From Archangium violaceum (GTDB taxonomy: Bacteria; Myxococcota; Myxococcia; Myxococcales; Myxococcaceae), in contig NZ_CP069396.1 of the NCBI RefSeq assembly GCF_016887565.1, forward strand, positions 11,514,001 through 11,578,000: a DNA stretch of 64,000 nt. Reading direction: 5' to 3'. Positions 56,539 to 64,000 of the stretch are shown one piece after another. The notes below the pieces were generated by a model. It had not been told where the DNA came from. It saw only the letters and a list, made by a program, of their open reading frames with translations, and ran no database searches. Position 1 is the stretch's first letter. Each line of letters starts with the position of its first letter. The translations under genes and the position numbers were made by a program.

Positions 56539-57144
56539 ATGCCCTTCCCAAGCAACGCCAGCATCGGCCAGCAACTCCTGGATGTGCCCTTCCCGGACAT
56601 GATCAAGAGCATGGGTCTGGCCATCGCCCAGGCCCAGTTCGAGCTGGATCAGGTCGGTCTGCGCCTGGCCCAGATGATGTCCGGTCAGTACGAGATCGAG
56701 GAGCCGGATCCCCTCGACCCCGAGAAGACCAAGACCGTCCAGAAGGAGGCCTACATCACCTTCGACGGCAAGAAGCTCTCCATGCTCGAGCTGGGCTTCA
56801 CCCCCACCTTCTACCAGTTCGTCGACACCATCATCGAGGTGAAGATCTCGATGAGCATGAGCTACGACCGCTCGTACAAGCGGTCGACGTCGAACACCAG
56901 GCTCAATGCCTCGACCAGCTTCTTCATCTTCGGTGGAGGCCTCAGCGCCAGCGTCTCCTCGGTGAGCGCCAGCTACGCCTCGCGCTACCAGTACAGCGCC
57001 GAGGGCTCCAGTCTGCTGCGCACCAAGCTGGTCCCCGTGCCGCCTCCGGCCGTGTTGGAGGAGCGCATCCGCCGCATCCTCGACCGGCAGAACAGCACCG
57101 AGGGCGGTGGTGGCGGCGGACCCTCGTCTCCTCCCGGGGGGTGA
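56539..57144 (+). CDS. LELGFTP-family paralog 4
   Basis: 201 residues. FPDMIKSMGLAIAQAQFELD, MLELGFTPTFYQFVDTIIEVKISMSM, a Gly/Ser-rich hydrophobic stretch (FFIFGGGLSASVSSVSAS) like that of paralog 2, and YQYSAEGSSLLRTKLVPVPPPAVLEERIRRIL. Ends with a Gly-rich tail. Starts 20 bases after paralog 3 and ends three bases before the coiled-coil gene. Confidence 0.75.
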   Translation: MPFPSNASIGQQLLDVPFPDMIKSMGLAIAQAQFELDQVGLRLAQMMSGQYEIEEPDPLDPEKTKTVQKEAYITFDGKKLSMLELGFTPTFYQFVDTIIEVKISMSMSYDRSYKRSTSNTRLNASTSFFIFGGGLSASVSSVSASYASRYQYSAEGSSLLRTKLVPVPPPAVLEERIRRILDRQNSTEGGGGGGPSSPPGG

Positions 57145-57147
57145 GCC

Positions 57148-57915
57148 ATGACGTCCTACCTGAGCTGGCAGGATCTGCTGGACGACGAGCCGGCCGCGCC
57201 GCCGGCTCCAGCCGCTCCCGCTCCGGACACCGCGGCGGGCCAGGGGAACATCGCGTCTCCTCCGCCCCCGGTGCCCGAGGCACTGTCGCGGCTGCTCTCC
57301 GAGCGCGAGCAGCTCGAACGTCGTCTCAAGGGGCTCACCGGCCAGGGCGAGGCGGACCCGGAGGAGGAGCGCCGCCAGCGCTGCTTCCCGGTGCGCGCCC
57401 ATACCAAGGAGAGCCGCATCGAGGAGCGGCAGTTCCAGCGGCGCGACGAGCACACGCGGATACTGGCCCGTCAGGCCCAGGAGCGCCATGTCATCGAGCG
57501 GCGTCAGGAGGCCGCGCGCCAGGAGGCGCGGGAGCAGGCCGTGGAGGAGCACCGGCAGCAACAGCGGTTGGAGTCGCTGTACGAGGCCTGGCGGCAGGAG
57601 CAGCAGGAGGAGGCGAAGCGCCTCGCCGAGGAGCGGGCCCGGCTCCAGGAGCGTTGGCAGGGAACGCGCCAACAGGCACTGCGGAACGCGGCCCTGGAGA
57701 AGCAGCGCCTCCAGAGCTGGCACGACGAGCGCAACGCTTCACTCGCCGCCAACCGCCTCCAGCGCGGCATCGAGCAGCGCCAGCAGCGTCAGGACGAGGA
57801 ACGAGCCCTCGAGGAAGCCCGGGAGCGCCGGGCCCAGGCTCAACGAGAGCATCAGCAGGAGCTCCGCCGGGAGGAGCGCGCCCGGGAGCGGCAACAACAC
57901 CGGGATACACGCTGA
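57148..57915 (+). CDS. Charged coiled-coil protein of the cluster
   Basis: 255 residues. After an Ala/Pro-rich start (WQDLLDDEPAAPPAP) the chain is almost pure Glu/Arg/Gln with regular Leu, e.g. EREQLERRLKGL and EEHRQQQRLESLYEAW, i.e. a long single or coiled helix of about 180 residues. No Cys, no membrane segment. Most likely a rod or linker protein for the assembly formed by its neighbours; similarity-based naming is impossible in such composition. Confidence 0.68.
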   Translation: MTSYLSWQDLLDDEPAAPPAPAAPAPDTAAGQGNIASPPPPVPEALSRLLSEREQLERRLKGLTGQGEADPEEERRQRCFPVRAHTKESRIEERQFQRRDEHTRILARQAQERHVIERRQEAARQEAREQAVEEHRQQQRLESLYEAWRQEQQEEAKRLAEERARLQERWQGTRQQALRNAALEKQRLQSWHDERNASLAANRLQRGIEQRQQRQDEERALEEARERRAQAQREHQQELRREERARERQQHRDTR

Positions 57916-57963
57916 GCAGGCCATCATGATGGCCGCGAGACATTCATAGGGGACGCCATCCGC

Positions 57964-58677
57964 ATGACGACCACCACCGCCCAGGACTTCATCGAGAATA
58001 CGCTGGATGACTACCTCGTCAGCCTGGCCGAGGGCATCCAGGAAGCACAGCTCCAGCTCAATCGCATCCAGATCGCCGGGCCGGGGGGCCAGTCCCCCAT
58101 CACCTACCATCTGCCGCGAGTCGACTTCGAGCTGAAGCTGACCTTCGAGATGACACAGGGCTCGCAGACGTCATCGACGGGCACGACGAAGATCGGCACC
58201 AGTTCCTCGAAGGGACCGGTGCTCGTCTTCAAGCCCGCGATTGCCCAACAGTCTGGCGGCCAGCAGGTGCAGGCCGAGGCCTTGAGCATCATCAAGGGCA
58301 GCTTCGTGGCCGTCCCCGCCAACGGTGGGCAGCCGCCGCCCGTGCTCCGGTGCTCGCTGGCCCGTGGCGCCGCTCCCGGCGAGACGCTCGTCACCGTCAC
58401 GCTCCTCAATGCGATCGGCGAGCCCCAGTCCGGTGTCGAGGTGCAATTCAATATCGACCCGGAGCGCAGCGCGGCCCTGAGCGCGCCGGACGTGCCCCAG
58501 CTCAAGCTCCAGGCCGACACCCGGGTCCTCTACGGCGTGCGCGTCACCGACAGCAATGGACAGGCCCAGAACACGCTCCGGGTCAGCCCCAACGAGCCGG
58601 CCAAGGCCATCGTGGCCCTGGTCATCGACGCGATGGGACAGACCGAGACCGTCATCGCCCAGGGGGGAACGAAATGA
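57964..58677 (+). CDS. Divergent LELGFTP-family paralog fused to an Ig-like domain
   Basis: 237 residues. Residues 1-125 follow the family layout loosely: LDDYLVSLAEGIQEAQLQLNR, YHLPRVDFELKLTFEM, then IIKGSFVAVPANGGQPP in place of VPVPPP. Residues about 130-235 form an invasin/Big-type Ig-like domain (VTVTLLNAIGEPQSGVEVQFNI, then YGVRVTDSNGQAQNTLRVS). No signal peptide. The stop overlaps the next ATG by four bases. Confidence 0.66.
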   Translation: MTTTTAQDFIENTLDDYLVSLAEGIQEAQLQLNRIQIAGPGGQSPITYHLPRVDFELKLTFEMTQGSQTSSTGTTKIGTSSSKGPVLVFKPAIAQQSGGQQVQAEALSIIKGSFVAVPANGGQPPPVLRCSLARGAAPGETLVTVTLLNAIGEPQSGVEVQFNIDPERSAALSAPDVPQLKLQADTRVLYGVRVTDSNGQAQNTLRVSPNEPAKAIVALVIDAMGQTETVIAQGGTK

Positions 58678-59627
58678 GCCTCACCGTGAAGGCCGTGCTG
58701 TTCAGCCCGACGGGTGAGTCCGTGGTGGGCATCGAGGCGCAGGTCTGCATCTTCATGCTCAACGGCTCGGCCCAGGTCATCGGCACCGGAAAGACGGACG
58801 CCAAGGGCGCGTTGCTCATCACCACCAACTGGCAGGCCCCCAGCACCTACCAGCCCCGGCTGCAGCTCCTCGTCCGCCGCGGCACCGCCTTCGTCGAGCT
58901 CGCGGAGAACCTCCAGAGCTTCGCCAACGAGGCCGCCGACTTCGGCTCCCTGGCACTGCCCGCGCTCGTGGCGGGAGTCGTGCAGCCCATGGTGACCATC
59001 CCCCAGGGCGCCATTCCCGTGGTCAAGCCCACCCTCGGCACCGCCATCCCCACCGCCGCCACGATTCCCGTCACCTCGATTCCCGTCACCTCGATTCCCG
59101 TCACTTCGATTCCCGTCACTTCGATTCCCACCACCTCGACACCGCCGATACCGGCGCCCACCACCGAGACGTCACTGCAACAGGTGTTCGAGGGCACCGG
59201 GACCCAGGTCCAGCGAGCGCAGGATGCGCTGCGCACCAGCAACAGCAACTTCCGCCTGGGGAAGGTCTCCCTGCAACTCAAGGTGTTGCCGGGCACCACC
59301 GCGGGGAGCGTGGTGCTGCCAAAGCCAGACGACATCACCAAGGTCGGCAACCAGGGGCTGAGCCAGATCAACTTCGACCTCGAGAGCGTCGACAAGCCAC
59401 AGCTCCCCATCCCGACGGCCACCGCCCAGCCCCTGCCGCTGCTCACCGGCTACACCGAGGTGCACGCGCGCAGGCTGCTCGCCGGGAACCAGTTGCAGCT
59501 CGAGGTGCTCCAGCAACTGGTGGATCGCGAAGAGGATGTCGGCCGCGTCATGTTGCAGAGACCCCCGGCGGGCACCCCCATGAAGCCCCGAACTCTCGTC
59601 ACCATCGCCGTCGGAAGGAAGGGATAG
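58674..59627 (+). CDS. PASTA-domain protein with IPVTS repeats
   Basis: 317 residues. N-terminal beta domain (LTVKAVLFSPTGESVVGIEAQV, a transthyretin- or Ig-like sandwich), a linker with five repeats of IPVTS/IPTTS, a middle part (NFRLGKVSLQLKVLPG) that recalls trypsin-co-occurring-type domains, and a C-terminal PASTA-like domain (LPLLTGYTEVHARRLLAGNQL, then PPAGTPMKPRTLVTIAV). PASTA domains normally sit outside the cell on kinases or penicillin-binding proteins; here no export signal is visible. Confidence 0.66.
   Translation: MSLTVKAVLFSPTGESVVGIEAQVCIFMLNGSAQVIGTGKTDAKGALLITTNWQAPSTYQPRLQLLVRRGTAFVELAENLQSFANEAADFGSLALPALVAGVVQPMVTIPQGAIPVVKPTLGTAIPTAATIPVTSIPVTSIPVTSIPVTSIPTTSTPPIPAPTTETSLQQVFEGTGTQVQRAQDALRTSNSNFRLGKVSLQLKVLPGTTAGSVVLPKPDDITKVGNQGLSQINFDLESVDKPQLPIPTATAQPLPLLTGYTEVHARRLLAGNQLQLEVLQQLVDREEDVGRVMLQRPPAGTPMKPRTLVTIAVGRKG
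59064..59138 (+). repeat. 15-bp tandem repeat (IPVTS units)
   Basis: Five units of 15 bases (ATTCCCGTCACCTCG and variants) in the linker of the PASTA protein gene. Confidence 0.85.
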
Positions 59628-59633
59628 CCCACC

Positions 59634-60272
59634 ATGGCCACCCAGGACCCCAAGGATCTGCTCGATGCGCTGTCCGCCCCCGTGGGGGAGCTCATCGCCT
59701 CCGTCGGGCGCGGTGTCGCCGAGGCCCAACAGGAGATGGATGCGCAGACGCTCGCCACCATCCGCAGCATCTACGGCGAGTCGGGCAATACCGAGCTGCT
59801 CTCCACCCTGCGGCAGATTGGCTACCAGCCGACCTGGTACCACATCCCCGAGGTCACCGCGGAGATCAACGTGGCGATCTCCATCGTCGGTCAGGCCACC
59901 CAGCAGGCCCAGACCACCGGAGCCACCACCTCCACCGCCGGGAAACAGAAGCTCGCCGCGCGCCCACGTCTCTACGCGGCCCCCGTCGACGCCGGCTACA
60001 GCAACCGTTACGGCTATGACGTCAAGGCCGCCAGCGTGGTGAAGTTCCGCATCGTGCCGGTACCGCCCTCGGCCAACACGGAGAACCTCCGGGTGGTGCC
60101 CAACCTGCTCGGAAAGACCTTCGCCCAGGCCCGCACCGCCCTGGACACGCTGGGCATCACCTACCGCGTGGGTGGAGACACCGCTCCGGCCGACACGGCT
60201 TCGGTGAAGGCCCAGACACCGGCCGCCGGCGAGCTCATCCCGGGCTCCCGGGACCTCGAGCTCTCCTTCTGA
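59634..60272 (+). CDS. LELGFTP-family paralog fused to a PASTA domain
   Basis: 212 residues. Residues 1-145 carry the family core in diverged form: VGELIASVGRGVAEAQQEMD, LRQIGYQPTWYHIPEVTAEINV, and SNRYGYDVKAASVVKFRIVPVPPS. Residues about 148-212 are one PASTA domain (VVPNLLGKTFAQARTALDTLGI, then TPAAGELIPGSRDLELSF). Last gene of the cluster, seven bases after the previous stop. No signal peptide. Confidence 0.74.
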   Translation: MATQDPKDLLDALSAPVGELIASVGRGVAEAQQEMDAQTLATIRSIYGESGNTELLSTLRQIGYQPTWYHIPEVTAEINVAISIVGQATQQAQTTGATTSTAGKQKLAARPRLYAAPVDAGYSNRYGYDVKAASVVKFRIVPVPPSANTENLRVVPNLLGKTFAQARTALDTLGITYRVGGDTAPADTASVKAQTPAAGELIPGSRDLELSF

Positions 60273-60278
60273 AACACC

Positions 60279-60302
60279 GCGGCCCCGTCGGAGCGGGGCC
60301 GC
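60279..60302. terminator. GC-rich hairpin closing the cluster
   Basis: GCGGCCCCG and CGGGGCCGC form a perfect 9-bp stem with a six-base loop between two convergent genes. No T-run, so terminator function is only likely. Confidence 0.6.
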
Positions 60303-60316
60303 GCCCCGGCCCGCGC

Positions 60317-60757
60317 TCAGGCCACTTCGGACGAGAGCTTCACCTCGATGTTGCCCTGGGTGGCCAGCGAGTACGGGCACACCTTGTGCGCCGCGTGCAT
60401 CAGCTCGTCCGCCTCGGCCTGGGACACGCCCTCGATCTTGCCGTGGAGAGCCACCGCCAGACCGAAGCCGCCCGTCGGGGTCTTCCCGATGGTCGCCTTG
60501 GCCGTGATGTGGGCATCCTTGATCTGCTTCTTCATCTGCCCGGCCACCAGGCGCAGCGCTCCCTCGAAACACGCCGAATAGCCCGCCGCGAAGAGCTGCT
60601 CGGGATTGGTGGAGCCAGGAGCCTCGGGACCGCCCAGGGCCTTCGGCATGGTCAGCGCCATGTCGATCGTCCCATTGTCCGAGCGGACACGACCGTTGCG
60701 ACCTCCGTGAGAGGTGGCGGTGGCGGTGTAGAGCGGCTGGATGGCGATGGGGGGCAT
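60317..60757 (-). CDS. ohr: Organic hydroperoxide resistance protein (Ohr/OsmC family)
   Basis: 146 residues. Both peroxidatic Cys motifs are present: YSACFEGAL and HKVCPYSLAT, with TNPEQLFAAGY before the first, as in Ohr. Ohr reduces organic peroxides using lipoyl thiols. The ATG at 60757 follows GAGGAG at nine bases; longer frames add unrelated sequence. No OhrR regulator is next to it. Confidence 0.92.
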   Translation of the reverse strand: MPPIAIQPLYTATATSHGGRNGRVRSDNGTIDMALTMPKALGGPEAPGSTNPEQLFAAGYSACFEGALRLVAGQMKKQIKDAHITAKATIGKTPTGGFGLAVALHGKIEGVSQAEADELMHAAHKVCPYSLATQGNIEVKLSSEVA

Positions 60758-60868
60758 GTCGAGGACTCCTCGGGACTGCGAGTGGAGCGCCCCTTCTAGC
60801 CCCCTCGCCCCCCGAACGCATGGCAATCCAGAGGCGCCCCGCTCCTCGATTGCCCAGGACACATCACT

Positions 60869-62077
60869 TCACCGGCGCCCGCGCACCATGCGCCCCTTCG
60901 TCAGGTGCGCCACCGCCTCGCCCAGTCCCTCCAGCGTCAGCGGGAACATGTCGAAGACGTTGTGCACCGCCTGGATGGTGTTGCCCCGCCACGTCTGCGG
61001 AGGCTCCGGGTTGAGCCAGGCGCTGCGCTCGAAGTGCCGGGCCAGCTCCATCAGCCACACCAGGCCCTCCTTGCCGTTCACCGTGTCGTAGCGGCCCTCC
61101 GAGTTCGTCCGCATCGCCAGCTCGTACGGCGCCATCAACGCGTCACCCACCACCACCAGCTTGAAGTGGCGCCCCACCTGCCCCAGCAGATCCGGCACGC
61201 TGAGGCCTCCCACCAGGTACGGCGAGTCGAACACGCGCCCGTACACGCAGTTGTGGAAGTAGTACGTGCGCAGCTCCTTGAAGTGCGTGGCCTGCTTCGC
61301 CACCGAGAACAGCCGGCTCACCAGGTGCGCGTACGGGTCCATGGAGCCACCCACGTCCATCAGCAGCACCACGCGCGTGTTCGGCCGGCGCGGCGGGCGC
61401 GTCACCACCTCCAGCTCGCCCGCGTTCTTCGCCGTGGAGGCGATGGTGCCCTCCACGTCCAGCTCGTCCGGTGCGCCCTCGCGCGCGAAGGCCCGCAGCT
61501 TGCGCAGCGCCACCGCCATCTGCCGCGTGTCCAGCACCACGTCGCCCCGGTACCCCTGGTACCTGCGCGCCCCGGCCATCTTCATCGCCATGCGGCCACC
61601 GCCGCCCTCGGCCCCCTCACCCCCCACCCGGAAGCCCTCGCGTGGCTCCCCCGAGTGCCCGAAGGGTGACGCGCCTCCCGTGCCAATCCACCGCGTGCCG
61701 CCGTCGTGCCGCTCGCGCTGATCCTCCAACCGCTCCTGGAAGAGCCGCTCCAGCTCCTCCACGTCGAAGTGCTCCAGCAGCGCCCGCTCCTCGGGGGTGA
61801 GCTCGCGCCGCTCGCGCGCCTCCTTCAGCCAATCGAGCAGCTCGTCCTTGAGCTTCTGCCCCGCGCCCTCCATGCCCTTGAAGTGAGCCAGGAAGGCCTG
61901 GTCGAACGCATCCAGGTGCGTCTCCGCGTGCACCAGCAGCGCACGCGCCACGTGGTAGAAGCCATCCAGCGAGCTGTCGTGCAGCCCCGCCTTCAGTGCC
62001 CCCGCCAGCGCGAGCGCCTCCTGCGCGCCCACCGGTACCCCACGCCGCCGCAACTCGAAGAGGAAGGGCAGGAACAT
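60869..62077 (-). CDS. VWA-domain protein partnered with MoxR
   Basis: 402 residues. The C-terminal half is a von Willebrand A domain with the metal site VLLMDVGGSMD, where the usual DxSxS reads DxGxS, common in CoxE-like members. The N-terminal half is helical and acidic, with a Gly-rich linker near residue 150. Such proteins pair with MoxR ATPases to insert cofactors or fold target proteins. The MoxR gene ends 13 bases upstream. Confidence 0.86.
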   Translation of the reverse strand: MFLPFLFELRRRGVPVGAQEALALAGALKAGLHDSSLDGFYHVARALLVHAETHLDAFDQAFLAHFKGMEGAGQKLKDELLDWLKEARERRELTPEERALLEHFDVEELERLFQERLEDQRERHDGGTRWIGTGGASPFGHSGEPREGFRVGGEGAEGGGGRMAMKMAGARRYQGYRGDVVLDTRQMAVALRKLRAFAREGAPDELDVEGTIASTAKNAGELEVVTRPPRRPNTRVVLLMDVGGSMDPYAHLVSRLFSVAKQATHFKELRTYYFHNCVYGRVFDSPYLVGGLSVPDLLGQVGRHFKLVVVGDALMAPYELAMRTNSEGRYDTVNGKEGLVWLMELARHFERSAWLNPEPPQTWRGNTIQAVHNVFDMFPLTLEGLGEAVAHLTKGRMVRGRR

Positions 62078-62090
62078 GGCTCGCTCCCCG

Positions 62091-62933
62091 TCAGGCCTTC
62101 GTCCGGCGGCCCCGCCCGAAGGCCTCCGCCACCGCCAGCAGGTCCTGCTCACGCTTCAGCAGCGCTCCCAGGAAGGGCAGGTTGTCCTCCAGCTTCACGT
62201 CCGTCACGCCGTTGGCCTTGAGCACGGCGATCCAATCCACCAGCTCGCTCGTGCTCGGACGCTTGCGCAGCCGTGAGAAGCCGCGCAGCTCGTAGAAGAT
62301 CTTCAGCGCCTGCTCCGTCAGCGACACGTCCAGCCCCGGGTGGTGCACCGCCACGATGCGGCGCATCAGCTCCTGGTCCGGGAAGTCGATGAAGTGGAAG
62401 ACGCACCGGCGCAGGAAGGCGTCCGGCAGCTCCTTCTCGTTGTTGCTGGTGATGATGACCACCGGGCGCTGCGTGGCCACCACCTCCTCGTTCGTCTCCG
62501 TGATGCGGAAGCGCATCCGGTCCAGCTCGTGGAGCAGGTCGTTGGGGAACTCCAGGTCCGCCTTGTCCACCTCGTCGATGAGCAGCACCACGCGCTCACG
62601 GGAGGCGAAGGCCTCGCCCAGCGGGCCCATGCGGATGTAGCGGCGGATGTCGCGCACGTCCCCGTCGTTGAAGCGCGAGTCGTACAGGCGCTGCACGGTG
62701 TCGTAGACGTACAGGCCGTCCTGGGCGCGCGTGGTGCTCTTCACATGCCAGGTGAGCAGGCGCAGGCCCAGGCTCTCGGCGACGGCCTCGGCCAGCAGCG
62801 TCTTGCCGGTGCCGGGCTCGCCGCGCACCAGCAGCGGACGCTGGAGCGTCAGCGCGCAGTTGACGGCGGCCTGGAGGCCCTCGCTGGAGAGGTAGGTATC
62901 GGTTCCACGGAAACGGGAAGGAGAGGACGTCAT
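62091..62933 (-). CDS. MoxR-family AAA+ ATPase
   Basis: 280 residues. Walker A GEPGTGKT, Walker B VVLLIDEVDKAD, sensor 1 VIITSNNEKEL and a C-terminal lid helix with LRGFSRLRKRPSTSELVDW. MoxR ATPases act as chaperones for protein complexes with VWA partners, as encoded next door. The ATG at 62933 has AAGGAGAG ahead. Confidence 0.92.
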   Translation of the reverse strand: MTSSPSRFRGTDTYLSSEGLQAAVNCALTLQRPLLVRGEPGTGKTLLAEAVAESLGLRLLTWHVKSTTRAQDGLYVYDTVQRLYDSRFNDGDVRDIRRYIRMGPLGEAFASRERVVLLIDEVDKADLEFPNDLLHELDRMRFRITETNEEVVATQRPVVIITSNNEKELPDAFLRRCVFHFIDFPDQELMRRIVAVHHPGLDVSLTEQALKIFYELRGFSRLRKRPSTSELVDWIAVLKANGVTDVKLEDNLPFLGALLKREQDLLAVAEAFGRGRRTKA

Positions 62934-62979
62934 GCCCTCTCCTTTTAACACCGACCCGCCCCCGCTGCCTGCCCGTCCG

Positions 62980-63516
62980 CTAGTTGTTGGCGGAGTTATT
63001 CACCAGCACCGACGAGTCCACGTCGAGGCGGCGCCCGGAGAAGCTCAGCGTGGCATCACAACCCGGGGTGCAGCCGGTGCCGTTGCAGGAGAAGCTCAGC
63101 GCGAGCGTGCCCTCCACGGTGTCGCCCAGCTCCTCGAAGGTGTAGGTGGCCCGCGAGGTCCGGTTGGGGTTGTTCTGCGTCCGCTCGACGGTGAAGGTCG
63201 GCTTCTTGTCGTCACCGGTGCTCACGATGGCGTCGCCCTGGATGAGCACCTGGGAGCTGCCGAGCTGGTAGTTGATGTTACCCACCTGCAGGTACTTCCG
63301 GTCCTCCACCCCGTCCCAGATGATCCACTGGCCGACATCGACCACGTTGGTCGTCCTGTCCGAGGGCGCCGCGCCCGAGGTGTAGCAGGCGTCGGGGACG
63401 ATATCCAACGGCGACCGGTCGATGGCCACGCGGTAGTACTTCGGCTGCTCACCACAGCCCAGCAGACCTCCCGCCACCACGGCCGTCACCACATACAGCG
63501 TCGAACGCAGGTTCAT
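62980..63516 (-). CDS. Lipoprotein of unknown function
   Basis: 178 residues, lipobox GGLLGC (Cys21). Mature part beta-rich, with four Cys (DACYTSG and SCNGTGCTPGC) that may form disulfides, and an end GRRLDVDSSVLV. No family recognised. Start at ATG 63516, AGAGGA six bases upstream. It shares direction with the MoxR pair but is 46 bases before it and may be separately expressed. Confidence 0.65.
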   Translation of the reverse strand: MNLRSTLYVVTAVVAGGLLGCGEQPKYYRVAIDRSPLDIVPDACYTSGAAPSDRTTNVVDVGQWIIWDGVEDRKYLQVGNINYQLGSSQVLIQGDAIVSTGDDKKPTFTVERTQNNPNRTSRATYTFEELGDTVEGTLALSFSCNGTGCTPGCDATLSFSGRRLDVDSSVLVNNSANN

Positions 63517-63737
63517 GCTCTTCCTCTTGGGATGGGGCGGGGAGGACCCCGCGCCGGATTCAAGGCCCGCCGCCAGGCAGGGGGCGGTCCGCACGTCTCC
63601 GGGGGGAGCGAGCAACCCCGGAGGCGGCGCCATACCCCCGCCCCGGGGCCGCGCGCAAGGTCGGGGGTGCTCCCACTGGGAGATGGGAGGCAATAGTTTC
63701 CCCGTACTTCCCGCTTCCGCACGGCAAACGAGCGAGC

Positions 63738-64000
63738 ATGGCCGACACGCCTCTACGCATCGTCAGCTACAACGTCCGCTACTTCGGACATGCCCTGCGC
63801 GGGCTCGCCAGCACGCTGGGGCCCAAGCGCCGGGTCGCCGCGGCATTCGCCGCGCTCGACCCCCTGCCGGACATCATCTGCCTGCAGGAGGTGGAGACGC
63901 AGTCGTTCCGCAGCAGCGTCGCCCACCGGCGCGCCCGCCCCGACGAGACGCAGCTCGAGGCCTTCATGGGGCGCATGGAGGAGACGTTCGCCAACCTGCG
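63738..64000 (+). CDS. Endonuclease/exonuclease/phosphatase family protein (3' partial)
   Basis: The first 87 codons are visible; the gene runs off the window. MADTPLRIVSYNVRYFG carries the conserved Asn, and LPDIICLQEVET the metal-binding Glu of the EEP fold, shared by DNase I-like nucleases and phospholipid phosphatases. No signal peptide. Substrate cannot be told from this part. Confidence 0.82.
   Translation, partial: MADTPLRIVSYNVRYFGHALRGLASTLGPKRRVAAAFAALDPLPDIICLQEVETQSFRSSVAHRRARPDETQLEAFMGRMEETFANL

Noticed and set aside
54479-57144. Assigning the LELGFTP family to DUF2589
   Set aside because: The general layout is similar (helix with AQ, central strand, later Val/Pro strand), but the key DUF2589 sequence around the PLLxLVPIP segment is not present. 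Only a profile comparison could settle this.
52716-60272. Reading the ten-gene cluster as a phage tail or contractile injection system
   Set aside because: There is no sheath, tube, baseplate, spike or AAA ATPase; the repeated family has no resemblance to tail proteins that I can see.

Overview
The window is high-GC DNA that reads like the chromosome of a myxobacterium, most likely of the Cystobacter/Archangium group. The pointers are a DUF2381 gene of the Myxococcus paralogous type next to a Ser/Thr kinase, two long multidomain Ser/Thr kinases, many lipoproteins, and lipoprotein toxin/immunity loci of the kind myxobacteria pass between cells by outer-membrane exchange. The genus is inferred, not proven.

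Layout. 1-5.3 kb: the end of a rhomboid protease, a DUF2381 protein, a Ser/Thr kinase with a lipoprotein-like C-terminal segment, a nucleotidyltransferase, and the collapsed remains of a maltose O-acetyltransferase. 5.4-10.7 kb: a tandem duplication of a lipoprotein toxin (restriction-endonuclease-fold tip, Tox-REase-5 type) and its Imm52-like immunity gene. Both ends of the unit are identical between the copies, while the toxin tip and the first two thirds of the immunity protein differ. 10.7-25 kb: PAS histidine kinase, single-domain response regulator, ABC1/UbiB kinase, kinase with PilZ-like and TPR parts, RelE-like toxin, short-chain fatty acid transporter, membrane pyrophosphatase, fatty acid desaturase, cold-shock protein and DUF99 protein, with copies of a short dispersed palindromic repeat. 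25-32 kb: a TetR-controlled RND efflux operon ending in a RuvC-like gene. 32-52.5 kb: mixed housekeeping and secreted proteins, including RNase Z, a second polymorphic lipoprotein toxin (WHH nuclease) with a SUKH immunity gene, a second rhomboid, a BlaI/M56 pair, an amidohydrolase lipoprotein, a DUF4139 protein and a bacterial neprosin with a Cys-rich lipoprotein partner.

52.7-60.3 kb is the most unusual region: ten tightly packed plus-strand genes that match no system I recognise. It starts with a protein made of about five tandem modules resembling the C-terminal domain of ribosomal protein L7/L12, then a TPR protein. Next come four paralogs sharing an amphipathic N-terminal helix, an LELGFTPTFY core and a VPVPPP C-terminal strand, then a charged coiled-coil protein. 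It closes with a divergent paralog fused to an Ig-like domain, a PASTA protein with IPVTS repeats, and a paralog fused to a PASTA domain. None has a clear signal peptide or membrane segment, so a cytoplasmic multi-subunit assembly is the simplest reading. A GC-rich hairpin closes the cluster. 60.3-64 kb: Ohr peroxidase, a MoxR/VWA pair, a lipoprotein and the start of an endonuclease/exonuclease/phosphatase gene.
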